The notes: generated from the sequence alone by a model not told the origin. A stretch of DNA of 7,520 nucleotides from Anaerolineae bacterium (GCA_020433785.1 JAGRCC010000414.1:1-7520); one strand, 5' to 3'; numbered from the stretch's first letter, positions 1-7,284 are shown. A program made the numbers and translations.

Positions 1-233
1 TCGTTGGGCGGCAGCAGCAGGCAGCCGTACATGTCGGCGTGGCCGCGCGGCTCCCACATGAGGGCGGTGCGCAGGTGATCGAGCCGCTCTTTAGCGTAGC
101 GTCGTTTCTCCAAAATCGTGCGGCCCGGCATGGTCGGCCAGCCATCGATGATGACGCGAAGTGGTTCGCCGCCGGTGTGGAGATCAATGGTAGTGATTTT
201 GAGCCAATCTTGGGGAGCAGTCCAATTTTTCAT
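1..233 (-). CDS. Proline racemase / hydroxyproline epimerase-dehydratase family protein, 5' part only
   Basis: The reverse strand from the ATG at 233 encodes 77 residues before the left edge cuts the gene. The protein begins [20 protein letters not shown] and continues with GGEPLRV (21-27), a PG turn (36-37), [14 protein letters not shown] (42-55) and [10 protein letters not shown] (61-70). These are the conserved N-terminal blocks of the proline racemase family (PF05544), cofactor-independent cytosolic enzymes that epimerise proline or 4-hydroxyproline or dehydrate trans-3-hydroxy-L-proline. The KRRY...LDHLR...EPRGH.DMYG spacing looks closest to trans-3-hydroxyproline dehydratases. The residue that separates the activities (Cys in racemases and epimerases, Thr in the dehydratase) lies just beyond residue 77, so specificity cannot be set. 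No Shine-Dalgarno sequence precedes the ATG. The other nearby ATG, in the upstream repeats, meets a stop after three codons. The family call is firm; the substrate is unknown. Confidence 0.86.
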   Translation of the reverse strand, partial: MKNWTAPQDWLKITTIDLHTGGEPLRVIIDGWPTMPGRTILEKRRYAKERLDHLRTALMWEPRGHADMYGCLLLPPN

Positions 234-237
234 CGTA

Positions 238-286
238 GAGTTTTATGAGTTCATAGAGTTTATAGAGTTTTTGGAGTTTTGGAGTT
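238..286. repeat. Six-unit 9-bp tandem repeat with GAGTT core
   Basis: GAGTT starts at 238, 247, 256, 265, 274 and 282, which is an exact 9-bp period for five units and then one 8-bp step. The units are variants of GAGTTTATA, GAGTTCATA and GAGTTTTTG. The array ends five bases upstream of the start codon of the proline racemase-family gene, so it lies in that gene's leader or promoter (read as AACTC on the minus strand). It may be a slippage-prone microsatellite or a set of binding sites. The spacing is seen directly; a function is not. Confidence 0.8.
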
Positions 287-334
287 GTAGATTTAAGTAA
301 TGTGAAATGTTCGTCTTCTTTGAAAATAAGATTT

Positions 335-360
335 GTAGGACAAATTTAACTTTGTCCTAC
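335..360 (-). terminator. Terminator-like hairpin after the kinase operon
   Basis: GTAGGACAAA (335-344) and TTTGTCCTAC (351-360) form a perfect 10-bp stem around the 6-base loop TTTAAC. The hairpin lies 55 bases past the stop codon of the receiver-kinase gene. On the minus strand it is followed by AAATCTTATTTTC, a broken rather than continuous T tract, so intrinsic termination would be moderate at best. It may instead be a copy of a dispersed intergenic palindrome. It separates the kinase operon from the proline racemase-family gene. Confidence 0.5.
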
Positions 361-415
361 GGAATTTTCATCATCGTTGCTGTACCGTAAGTTCTGTCAC
401 ACTTCTTTGAGTAAT

Positions 416-2731
416 TTAGTCGATGTTGGGTTGGAGCAACGGTAAGACCACATGAAAGCGACTGCCGGGATAAGTTTCTTCATCGAATTTTTCACTTTCA
501 ACCCACACCTGGCCGCCGTGGGCCAGGATGATGCCGCGTACAATGGCTAAACCCAAGCCAGGGCCGCCGCCTTTGAATTTGGTCTGGCCCGATGAGTGTA
601 GGGCTACCTCTCCGGTTTGATAAAATTTTTCAAAGATTTGGTCGTGATGCTCCGGATCGATGCCGATGCCGGTATCGCTGACCACAATTTCAACCGAGGT
701 CTGGTCACCCCACTCGACAACATGGCCGTCGATAGTGATAGCTCCGCCGTCAGGGGTGTATTTTATCGCATTGACCATCAAATTGTAAAAAACTTTATCG
801 AGCAGTTCAGGGTCGGCCTGAATGTGGGGCAGGTTTTTTAGACCGGCTAGCGTCACCGTCAGGCTGCGCTCTTGAAGGGCCGGGGTAAACTGTTGGCAGA
901 TTTGTTTGATAATTTCGTGGATATTGACCGCTTCCGGTTGTAGTTGTAATACTTCGGCATCGATACGAGCCACGTCGAGCATGGTGTTAACTACTTGATG
1001 AAGCCGGGTTACGCCGGCAATGATGCCGTTTAGTAGTTCTTGAGCTTTGCCGTCATGACTAACAGCGGGGCGGATGTTGAGCATCTGGCTGTAGCCTTTA
1101 ATGACCGCTAATGGGGTGCGAAGTTCGTGTGAGGTGACGTTGATAAAGTCGGTTTTAGTCCGGTCCAGGCGCTCTAATATTTGGTAGGCTTTGTTCAGCT
1201 CTTCTGTCCGCTGCATCACTTTTAATTCGAGGTCTTCATTGAGTTGGCTAATCTCATCATAGAGGCTGGCATTTTCCAGCACAATAGCAGCCTGGCCGGC
1301 AAAAGCCAGTACCATCGTCGCATCGTCAAGGCTGAAGGCGCCGGTCTCGAGCCGGGTCAGTGACATCATCCCGATAACTTTGCCCTTGGTGATCAAGGGA
1401 ACGCCTAACCACGAATGATTAATCGGCAGCCAATCGAGTTGACGCCAACCTGAGTCTTGAGTGACATCGTTTAGTAAGAGGGGGCGGCGTGACTCGGTAA
1501 TGCGTTGGAAGATGTCGCCGGAGTGGATAGATATATGAACCAAAGGGGCCTTTTCATTATCGGGAAATCCGCGTTGAGCGATGCTGTGGAGGGCGTCTCC
1601 CCGTTGTAGCAGGACTAACCCTCGCTCATAGGGAACCACTTTAGCCAATTCTTCCAAAATGCGGCCGGGAACCTGCTTCAGATCCAAGGTGCTGGACAAC
1701 ACCCGGCCGGTATGCTCCAGCGACTCGGCCAGCCGCCGCCGCCGCTGCTCTACTTTGTAGAATTCGGCGTTTCGAATAGCAATGGCAATCTGATCGGCCA
1801 GCGTTTGCAGCACCAGAATGTCTTCCTCAAAAAATTCCTCAGGGCGATCGCTTAAAATGTCCAAAGCGCCGATGCTCTCATTCATCACCCGCAGTGGGAG
1901 CGTTAACTCCGATTTGGCCGCCAGCAGCGTATCAGCCGCCAACAATTTGGCTGTTTCGCCGGTATCGTTAGTTAGGTAATGCTGGCAGTAATGCCCAACC
2001 CATACGACGGCGTAGTTAGTATCGGTGATGGGGAGATGAAATCCCGGCGGCGGCAGCCGGTGTTCGTCGCTGCCTGCCCTGGCTCGGAGTACAACCGCTC
2101 CTTGCTGCTCTTCGATCAACCAAATGCCCACAAAGTAGTAACTAAATTTCGATTGGATCAGTTTTACCACTCTGACCATTAACTCGTCCAGGTCTAAGAT
2201 GGAGGTGACTTGTTGCCCTAATTGGCTGCTGGTTTCAATTTGAATGCTGCGTTTGACCAGGTCTGTGTTCATCCGCTGTAAAACATTGGCCTGGTCTTGT
2301 AGGTTATGGGTTAGGTCGCGGATGCTCAGGTGGGTTTTGACGCGAGCAAGTACTTCTTCATGTTGGATGGGTTTGGTAATATAATCGACGCCGCCTACCT
2401 GAAACCCTTTAACTTTGTCGCCGGCTTCGGCCAGAGCGGTCATGAAGATGACGGGAATATCCTTGGTTTGCCGGTTACTTTTTAATTTTTGGCAGGTTTC
2501 AAAGCCGTCTAACCCTGGCATTAGGACATCGAGCAGTATAATATCCGGGTGCCCATCGCGGGCTTTTTGCAGGGCGCTTTCACCGTTACGGGCGACTAAA
2601 ACGCGATACCCATAAGAATTGAGATACGATAGGACGGCCAGATTATCCCGATTGTCGTCAACAATTAGAATGGTGTGTTGATTCTTTTTATGAGAGAAGT
2701 CGGTGGTGGCATTTTGTGATTTTGTCGTCAT
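416..2731 (-). CDS. Soluble receiver-GAF-GAF histidine kinase
   Basis: This 771-aa cytosolic signalling kinase has no membrane segment. In order it has a receiver domain (about 19-140), GAF 1 (about 165-325), GAF 2 (about 335-490), a coiled coil (about 492-525), HisKA (about 525-590) and HATPase_c (about 640-766). The receiver is intact: acidic pair D25/D26, phospho-acceptor D68 in LLDVLMPG, T98 and K120 in YITKP. The kinase core is also complete: H535 in TSHELRTP, N-box N650 and N654, D686 in DTGIG, F-box IFEKFY and G2 box GGGPGLGLAI (721-730). It can therefore be predicted both to accept phosphate and to autophosphorylate. Its ATG overlaps the stop of the upstream kinase (ATGA), with GGAG eight bases ahead of the start, so the two are probably translationally coupled. 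It has no DNA-binding output, and the GAF ligands are unknown. No gene symbol can be assigned. Confidence 0.95.
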   Translation of the reverse strand: MTTKSQNATTDFSHKKNQHTILIVDDNRDNLAVLSYLNSYGYRVLVARNGESALQKARDGHPDIILLDVLMPGLDGFETCQKLKSNRQTKDIPVIFMTALAEAGDKVKGFQVGGVDYITKPIQHEEVLARVKTHLSIRDLTHNLQDQANVLQRMNTDLVKRSIQIETSSQLGQQVTSILDLDELMVRVVKLIQSKFSYYFVGIWLIEEQQGAVVLRARAGSDEHRLPPPGFHLPITDTNYAVVWVGHYCQHYLTNDTGETAKLLAADTLLAAKSELTLPLRVMNESIGALDILSDRPEEFFEEDILVLQTLADQIAIAIRNAEFYKVEQRRRRLAESLEHTGRVLSSTLDLKQVPGRILEELAKVVPYERGLVLLQRGDALHSIAQRGFPDNEKAPLVHISIHSGDIFQRITESRRPLLLNDVTQDSGWRQLDWLPINHSWLGVPLITKGKVIGMMSLTRLETGAFSLDDATMVLAFAGQAAIVLENASLYDEISQLNEDLELKVMQRTEELNKAYQILERLDRTKTDFINVTSHELRTPLAVIKGYSQMLNIRPAVSHDGKAQELLNGIIAGVTRLHQVVNTMLDVARIDAEVLQLQPEAVNIHEIIKQICQQFTPALQERSLTVTLAGLKNLPHIQADPELLDKVFYNLMVNAIKYTPDGGAITIDGHVVEWGDQTSVEIVVSDTGIGIDPEHHDQIFEKFYQTGEVALHSSGQTKFKGGGPGLGLAIVRGIILAHGGQVWVESEKFDEETYPGSRFHVVLPLLQPNID

Positions 2732-5568
2732 TCAATCTGCTCCATATAGCTCTTGACTAAGGCCAGGGCTTTTTCCTCTTCAAAATTTTTGGCAAGGGCG
2801 CTTAATTTGGTGGCAAAGGGGACGTACTTTAAGTCGATTTTTTTTAGCCGTTCAGCCCGTTTTTGCAAACCAGCCATGTCGCCCAGCCGAGCCAGTTCAA
2901 ATAAAATTTTCATCTCGTCTAGCGGCGGCGGGGCAATGATTTTCATGATCTGCTCTAAACTGTAGGGCGAGGTTTCAACTTCTGAGTTGTTAACCATTTG
3001 GGGTTGGTTGGCTTCCATCGGTTTAAGCGGGGACGCCGCCGATACGATCCCCAACGGCAAATCAAACCAAAATGTAGACCCTACATTGGGCTGGCTTTTG
3101 AGGTTCAAATCGCTGCCCATGAGTTTGACTAATTTGGAGGTGATGGCCAACCCTAAGCCGGCCCCTTCGCCCCGGCTCTGAATGTCGGCGGCTTGCTCAA
3201 ACGGCAGGAAGATTTTGTCGATCTGATCGGGGGTGATGCCGATGCCGGTATCTTCGACTGCAAACCGGATGATTTTTAAGGTCGAACTATCAGTTTCATC
3301 ATCAAGCTGTTGAACCCTAAAGCTGATTTTGCCTTTGTGGGTGTATTTCACCGCATTATCTAAGAGATTGATCAGAATCTGGCGAAGTCGTTTTTGATCG
3401 CCATGAACGCCGGTGGGTAGATGGCTCAAAACTTCGTATTTAAATGCCAACTCTTTCTGCATAGCCTGGATCCGATAAATTTCGGTGATGCTGGTTAAAA
3501 AATTAGGTAAGTGAAAGTCGGTTGGGTAGAGTTCGATTTTGCGGGCTTCAATTTTAGACAGGTCCAAGATATCGTTAATTAACGTCAGGAGGTGATCGCC
3601 GTTCTGCTGAATAATATTAAGCCCTTCTTTTTGCGACTTATTGAGACCGGCGTCTCGTTTGAGGATATGAGTGTAGCCCAGAATTCCGTTGAGTGGCGTC
3701 CGCAATTCATGGCTCATATTGGCTAGAAACTCAGTTTTGGCCCGGCTGGCGGACTCAGCCTCGTTTTTGGCCTTGACCAATTCATGGGTTTGGGCCTCTA
3801 GTTGCTGGGCGCGTTCGGCTAACTCGGCATTGGCGGCTTGCAAGGCTTTTTCCGCTCGTTTTCGTTCGGCCAATTCCCGCTGGACCAGACTGTATAACTG
3901 GGCGTTATGAATAGCCACTCCGACTTGGTTAGCCAGCGCTCGCAGTAGGCGCGCATCGCTGTCGCTAAAGCCGGCTACCTCACTTTTCTGCACATCCAAC
4001 ACACCGACTAACGCTTCAGCCGTGCCCATCATAATCGGTACGGCAATTTCGGCTTGGGTATCGGCCAAAATAAATTCCGGCGACCATTGGTTGGCCTGAT
4101 GAACGTTGTCAATGATGACGATGTCGCGGGTTCGGGCCGCCTGGGCAATGGGGCTGCCGGAGGTGTCGAGATCAATATAGTAATGCCGACCCTGAGGATT
4201 AGCCCAGGCCGGGTTTGTTCCTTCTGTTAAAACAAGTTTTGGTTCGCTGCTCTCAAGCAGATAAATGTGAGTGTGATAAAAATTATATTCTTTTTGCAGG
4301 CAGTTGATGACATATTTGAGCAGTTGGTCTAAATCTAAAATGGCGGTAAGTTGGTAGCTAATTTCGGTGCTGGTTTCCAAGGCGCGAGTTCGCTCCCGAA
4401 CTCGATCCTCAAGCGTAGCAAAAGCATGCTGCAACTGCACCTTCATCTTATTGAACGATTTCGCCAGTAAGCCAATCTCATCCTGGCCGGTGACGGCTAC
4501 GGCTTGACTCCAATCACCTTCGGCAATAGCGGTGGTTACTGTGGTTAAATTCGAGATAGGCTGGGTAATGGTCCGGGCAATCAGTACCGCTAAACTACCC
4601 GCACCCAAAATGATTAGCCCCGCAATCCAGATGACCGAAGTTCGAAAATTTCGTAAGCCGCTCAGGGCTTGGTCCTCGTTTGTTTCGACGATAAGACCCC
4701 AGGTTTGATTACCGATGGTTAAGGGTTGGTATGCCGTTAAAAACGGTAGGGATTGGTCATCGAGCGCCAGGGCAACGCCGCTTTCGCCGGCCAATGCCCG
4801 TTCTAAGCTGGCCGTATCGATAACGCCGCTGGTGGGTTGATCAGCCGGATCAATGCCGGGGCTGATCAAAGCCAGCGATATTTTGCTTTGTTGGGGGGTA
4901 CTGTCGGTCTGGCTGTTGAGGATTTTTTCTATGATGATGTGAGGAATTTGGTAAACAAGAAGACCAACATTTGTGTCATTGACGATGATGGGTGTGCCAA
5001 AGAGGTAGCTCAATGCTTCGTTTGAGTTGGGAGCCGACGGTAGAGTGACGATAGCCGGGCCGGCGCTGCTGGGATCGGTCCGTAACGTTTCAAATAAATC
5101 GGCGAGCGCGTTATTGAGAAAAGGGCCATCAGGTAGGGGAAGGTGGCTGTGCCGGTAAATAACGTCACCGTCGGTATTTACGAGAAAGATATCGTTGTAA
5201 CCTTTAATTTGTATAATTTCATCAAAGAAGGGCGTATAACTATTGGAGCGGTTACTGATTGTGGGCCAAGGCTGACGACTAAGATCGTGAGCAGCTTGAG
5301 CTGTGGTCGGCAGTTTGGCCGCCAGCCGAATATCGTCCGCCGTTTGGGTAAAAAACGTTTCAATTTGCTCGGCCTTTAGATTTCGCACGCTAATTAAGTG
5401 GTTAGTTACTTGAGTTTGCAGAATACGATCAGAAACAGCGTAAGTAAACCAACTAATAGCAATTAAGGGCGTAATTGAAACGGCTAACAGCAGCAGAATA
5501 AATTTGGTTTTTATAGAGCGAAACGGATTTATTCCCTCTCTGGCAGTGGCTCGAGCAGGGAGTGCCAT
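2728..5568 (-). CDS. Membrane sensor histidine kinase with HAMP and GAF domains
   Basis: This 946-aa inner-membrane sensor kinase is the first gene of the operon. It has a short positive N-terminus, TM1 (about 22-45), an extracytoplasmic sensor of about 265 residues that resembles a double Cache domain (46-310), TM2 (about 311-332), HAMP (about 332-385), GAF (about 400-560), a long coiled coil (about 560-612), HisKA with H620 in NMSHELRTP, and HATPase_c (about 720-840). ATP-site features are N738 in LLDNAVKY, D773 in EDTGIG and G2 box GAGLGLAI (802-809). After a linker, a helical tail (about 870-943) has no histidine, so it is not a normal Hpt domain. In related hybrid kinases I recall such a tail following a receiver; here no receiver lies between. 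The receiver is instead the N-terminal domain of the next, overlapping gene. The start is supported by AGGAG eight bases upstream. The signal sensed is unknown; small organic molecules are typical Cache ligands. Confidence 0.94.
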   Translation of the reverse strand: MALPARATAREGINPFRSIKTKFILLLLAVSITPLIAISWFTYAVSDRILQTQVTNHLISVRNLKAEQIETFFTQTADDIRLAAKLPTTAQAAHDLSRQPWPTISNRSNSYTPFFDEIIQIKGYNDIFLVNTDGDVIYRHSHLPLPDGPFLNNALADLFETLRTDPSSAGPAIVTLPSAPNSNEALSYLFGTPIIVNDTNVGLLVYQIPHIIIEKILNSQTDSTPQQSKISLALISPGIDPADQPTSGVIDTASLERALAGESGVALALDDQSLPFLTAYQPLTIGNQTWGLIVETNEDQALSGLRNFRTSVIWIAGLIILGAGSLAVLIARTITQPISNLTTVTTAIAEGDWSQAVAVTGQDEIGLLAKSFNKMKVQLQHAFATLEDRVRERTRALETSTEISYQLTAILDLDQLLKYVINCLQKEYNFYHTHIYLLESSEPKLVLTEGTNPAWANPQGRHYYIDLDTSGSPIAQAARTRDIVIIDNVHQANQWSPEFILADTQAEIAVPIMMGTAEALVGVLDVQKSEVAGFSDSDARLLRALANQVGVAIHNAQLYSLVQRELAERKRAEKALQAANAELAERAQQLEAQTHELVKAKNEAESASRAKTEFLANMSHELRTPLNGILGYTHILKRDAGLNKSQKEGLNIIQQNGDHLLTLINDILDLSKIEARKIELYPTDFHLPNFLTSITEIYRIQAMQKELAFKYEVLSHLPTGVHGDQKRLRQILINLLDNAVKYTHKGKISFRVQQLDDETDSSTLKIIRFAVEDTGIGITPDQIDKIFLPFEQAADIQSRGEGAGLGLAITSKLVKLMGSDLNLKSQPNVGSTFWFDLPLGIVSAASPLKPMEANQPQMVNNSEVETSPYSLEQIMKIIAPPPLDEMKILFELARLGDMAGLQKRAERLKKIDLKYVPFATKLSALAKNFEEEKALALVKSYMEQIE
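2740..2743 (-). promoter_or_regulatory. Ribosome binding site of the receiver-kinase, inside the upstream gene
   Basis: On the minus strand GGAG lies eight bases before the ATG at 2731 and within the last codons of the upstream kinase. It supports this start codon. Together with the four-base ATGA stop/start overlap (2728-2731), it suggests translational coupling of the two proteins. Confidence 0.75.
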
Positions 5569-5576
5569 TAAATTAA

Positions 5577-5581
5577 CTCCT
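5577..5581 (-). promoter_or_regulatory. Ribosome binding site of the membrane kinase
   Basis: AGGAG on the minus strand lies eight bases before the ATG at 5568. This is optimal spacing and supports that start, which also places a short basic segment before the first membrane helix. Confidence 0.8.
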
Positions 5582-5611
5582 GGTGGGATCGATTAATAGG
5601 AATCCGTATTT

Positions 5612-5620
5612 ATTATATCA
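5612..5620 (-). promoter_or_regulatory. Extended -10 promoter for the two-kinase operon
   Basis: The minus strand reads TGATATAAT, a perfect TATAAT with the TGn extension. No good -35 lies 16-18 bases upstream, which is acceptable for extended -10 promoters. A transcript would start near 5605 and give a leader of about 37 bases. No other convincing promoter was seen for the downstream kinase, so both genes are probably transcribed from here. Confidence 0.6.
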
Positions 5621-5716
5621 TTGTCCCGGATACAAAGGCTATATCAATTTTCTAGTGAATAGGTACTAAGGTTCCGTGAAAATTTAATTTCGGCAACGTT
5701 GTGAAACAGTTTAGTG

Positions 5717-5774
5717 GTTGAATAGTTAGATAGTTGGTTGGATATTTTGCCAACCAACTATCTAACTATTCAAC
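5717..5774. repeat. Perfect 25-bp inverted repeat (long hairpin) between the regulator and the kinase operon
   Basis: The left arm 5717-5741 and right arm 5750-5774 are exact reverse complements around the 8-base loop ATATTTTG. Wobble pairs and one G-C pair could extend the stem by three. Each arm is itself repetitive: GTTGAATA, GTTAGATA, then GTTGGTTGG. The element starts 15 bases after the stop of the XRE regulator, so it could stop or stabilise that transcript's 3' end. There is no T tract on either side and the stem is not GC-rich, so it is not a standard intrinsic terminator. It could be a dispersed palindromic repeat. Confidence 0.85.
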
Positions 5775-5789
5775 TGCACGTCGGGGATG

Positions 5790-7235
5790 TCATGTTTTCA
5801 TTTTGGCAATGAGTTGATTAAGCGCTGCTTCACGCCCGATGTTTTCTTTTTCGGCAGTGGAGATGGTGGGTTCGTCATTAACAATGGTGATCGGAATAGC
5901 CGGATCATCTACAAAATGAACTGTGTTCCTTAATTCCGGAGTTATCCGAAAGCCAAGGGTCACACTACTGCCAATCTGCGGTGACAAGGCTAGTGGGCGA
6001 GCCAGACCAAAGGCTAGAATGCGCTCGCGGGAATGAATGAAATTATCGATTTGGACGCCGACCATTGGGCGGTTATTAAACTGATCGACCGCTCCAGCGG
6101 TGGACATCTCTTTGAGTAAGCGGACTCCTAACAAATGATCGTAGGCTTGTTCGTTGACTTCGTTGCTCTGCGGCAGCAGCCAAGCGCTCATGTTCAAATG
6201 TTTGACTAATTTATAAGCATTGTCGGTCCCGTTAAAGCGTAAAAAATGCAACCGAACGCCGCAGAATTGGGGAATAAGTTCGCTCAGCCGATAAAACAGC
6301 ATTTCCGGCGAAACGTCATATTTCTCAAGCATCCGCAGCAGCGGTTCATCGTTCCAGCTTTCACGCTCAAAGCAAGCTCGGATGTCGGTTAGAATCGCCG
6401 ACCGGGGCATCAACAGCCCGCCGGCGAAATAAGAGGCTTTGAAATCATTGAGCACCTGTTGAAACGACTCAACCCGATCCGGGGCCGAGGTGTTGCCTCG
6501 CTCCTCAAGCTTTAAATATTGATAACCTAGCTCTCGCGCCAGGAGAAATTTGATTTGGCTGGGGCGCAGGGCGGCGTTGAGCAGCAGCTTGGGTTTTCTA
6601 CCGTCGATGTAGACCGACCGATAGGTTGACAATAGAGGTTGGTTTACTAATTCAGAAATATTTAGCTCATAGCCGAATTTTTGGCAGATAATGTCTTCCA
6701 ATCGGCTCTGGGATAAGGGCGGGGTCAGTTCTAAATCGTATTGGCTGGCAAATCGATCAACCGCATCTTCGATATCCTGAAAATAATTTTCGTGTAGTTC
6801 CTGGTATGATCGCAAAGCGGCGCGCAGGAAGTGCTCTTCTTTAATATTATGCTGCCGGACAATATCTAAAATAGCGTGGGCCAATGCGCTAGCCTTATCC
6901 GGGATGCGCGTAAAAATACTGACGATGCTATTGGGGTCTAAGCCGAATTCCTCAAAAGGAAACTCGCCTAGAATAGGGGAGGAAAGAATCGTTTCCAGAT
7001 GAGTTAGAGACGGCGAGAGCTTGATCGACACCAAATTATCGTAATCCTGATCTAAAACATCAGCCATCTTCATGATTTTATCGTTCTTAGGGTATTTGCG
7101 GCCTTTTTCAATCTCGGTAATGTAGGATGGGGACAAATCACAGCGGTTAGCAAATTCGGATAAGCTCATATTAGCTTCAATTCGAGATTGGCGAATTTTC
7201 ATTCCAAAAATAATGTTGATCAGCTCTGTTTTCAT
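5790..7235 (-). CDS. XRE-family regulator with degenerate ImmA/IrrE-like domain (ScfR/PrpR/RamB-like)
   Basis: This 481-aa cytosolic transcription regulator has an N-terminal XRE helix-turn-helix (about 8-70: KIRQSRIEANMSLSEFA, then LSPSYITEIEKGRKYP as the recognition region), a helical linker with ALRSYQELHENYF (140-152), an ImmA/IrrE-like domain (about 190-290) and a C-terminal domain of the short-chain fatty acyl regulator type (about 320-460). The hallmark FAGGLLMP is present (269-276), but the metalloprotease HExxH is RELGY (234-238), so both histidine ligands are missing and peptidase activity is unlikely. As I recall the family, members carry a C-terminal cysteine cluster, which in mycobacterial PrpR binds Fe-S. 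Here the only cysteines are C32, C184, C288 and C325, so that cluster is absent. Relatives control propionate, glyoxylate or fatty-acid metabolism; the targets here are unknown. The start MKTELINIIFGMKIRQ matches recalled homologues, although the ribosome site (TAGG) is weak. It has its own promoter and is probably monocistronic. Confidence 0.87.
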   Translation of the reverse strand: MKTELINIIFGMKIRQSRIEANMSLSEFANRCDLSPSYITEIEKGRKYPKNDKIMKMADVLDQDYDNLVSIKLSPSLTHLETILSSPILGEFPFEEFGLDPNSIVSIFTRIPDKASALAHAILDIVRQHNIKEEHFLRAALRSYQELHENYFQDIEDAVDRFASQYDLELTPPLSQSRLEDIICQKFGYELNISELVNQPLLSTYRSVYIDGRKPKLLLNAALRPSQIKFLLARELGYQYLKLEERGNTSAPDRVESFQQVLNDFKASYFAGGLLMPRSAILTDIRACFERESWNDEPLLRMLEKYDVSPEMLFYRLSELIPQFCGVRLHFLRFNGTDNAYKLVKHLNMSAWLLPQSNEVNEQAYDHLLGVRLLKEMSTAGAVDQFNNRPMVGVQIDNFIHSRERILAFGLARPLALSPQIGSSVTLGFRITPELRNTVHFVDDPAIPITIVNDEPTISTAEKENIGREAALNQLIAKMKT

Positions 7236-7284
7236 TGATTAGCCTATTCTTGGGAGCGGGTTTACCTCGGCCCAATGGTAAATA

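Noticed and set aside
39..300. Two plus-strand frames (39-248 and 118-300)
   Set aside because: They lie opposite the proline racemase-family N-terminus and the 9-bp repeat. The EFIEFIEFLEF stretch is only the translated repeat, whereas the minus strand gives a recognisable conserved protein.
1930..2020. Cysteine in GHYCQHYL (C249) of the first GAF domain as a bilin-binding cyanobacteriochrome site
   Set aside because: The cysteine falls in the strand that normally reads like a GKP-V-V-D motif, not in the chromophore Cys-His/Tyr helix, and the other bilin-pocket motifs are not seen.
2701..2740. Possible frameshift or split of one long hybrid kinase at the gene junction
   Set aside because: The ATGA overlap has its own GGAG site, and the second protein starts with a normal receiver N-terminus after a plausible short leader, so two genes are the simpler reading.
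2728..2960. C-terminal tail of the membrane kinase as an Hpt phosphotransfer domain
   Set aside because: The position and helical character fit, but the tail contains no histidine at all.
4837..5379. Plus- and minus-strand small frames within the membrane kinase's sensor region
   Set aside because: They have no family resemblance or ribosome sites, and the kinase frame is continuous and conserved through this region.
5790..7235. Toxin-antitoxin or phage repressor/ImmA protease identity for the XRE-ImmA protein
   Set aside because: The HExxH motif is lost, the protein is long with an ScfR-like C-terminus, and there are no phage or toxin genes nearby.
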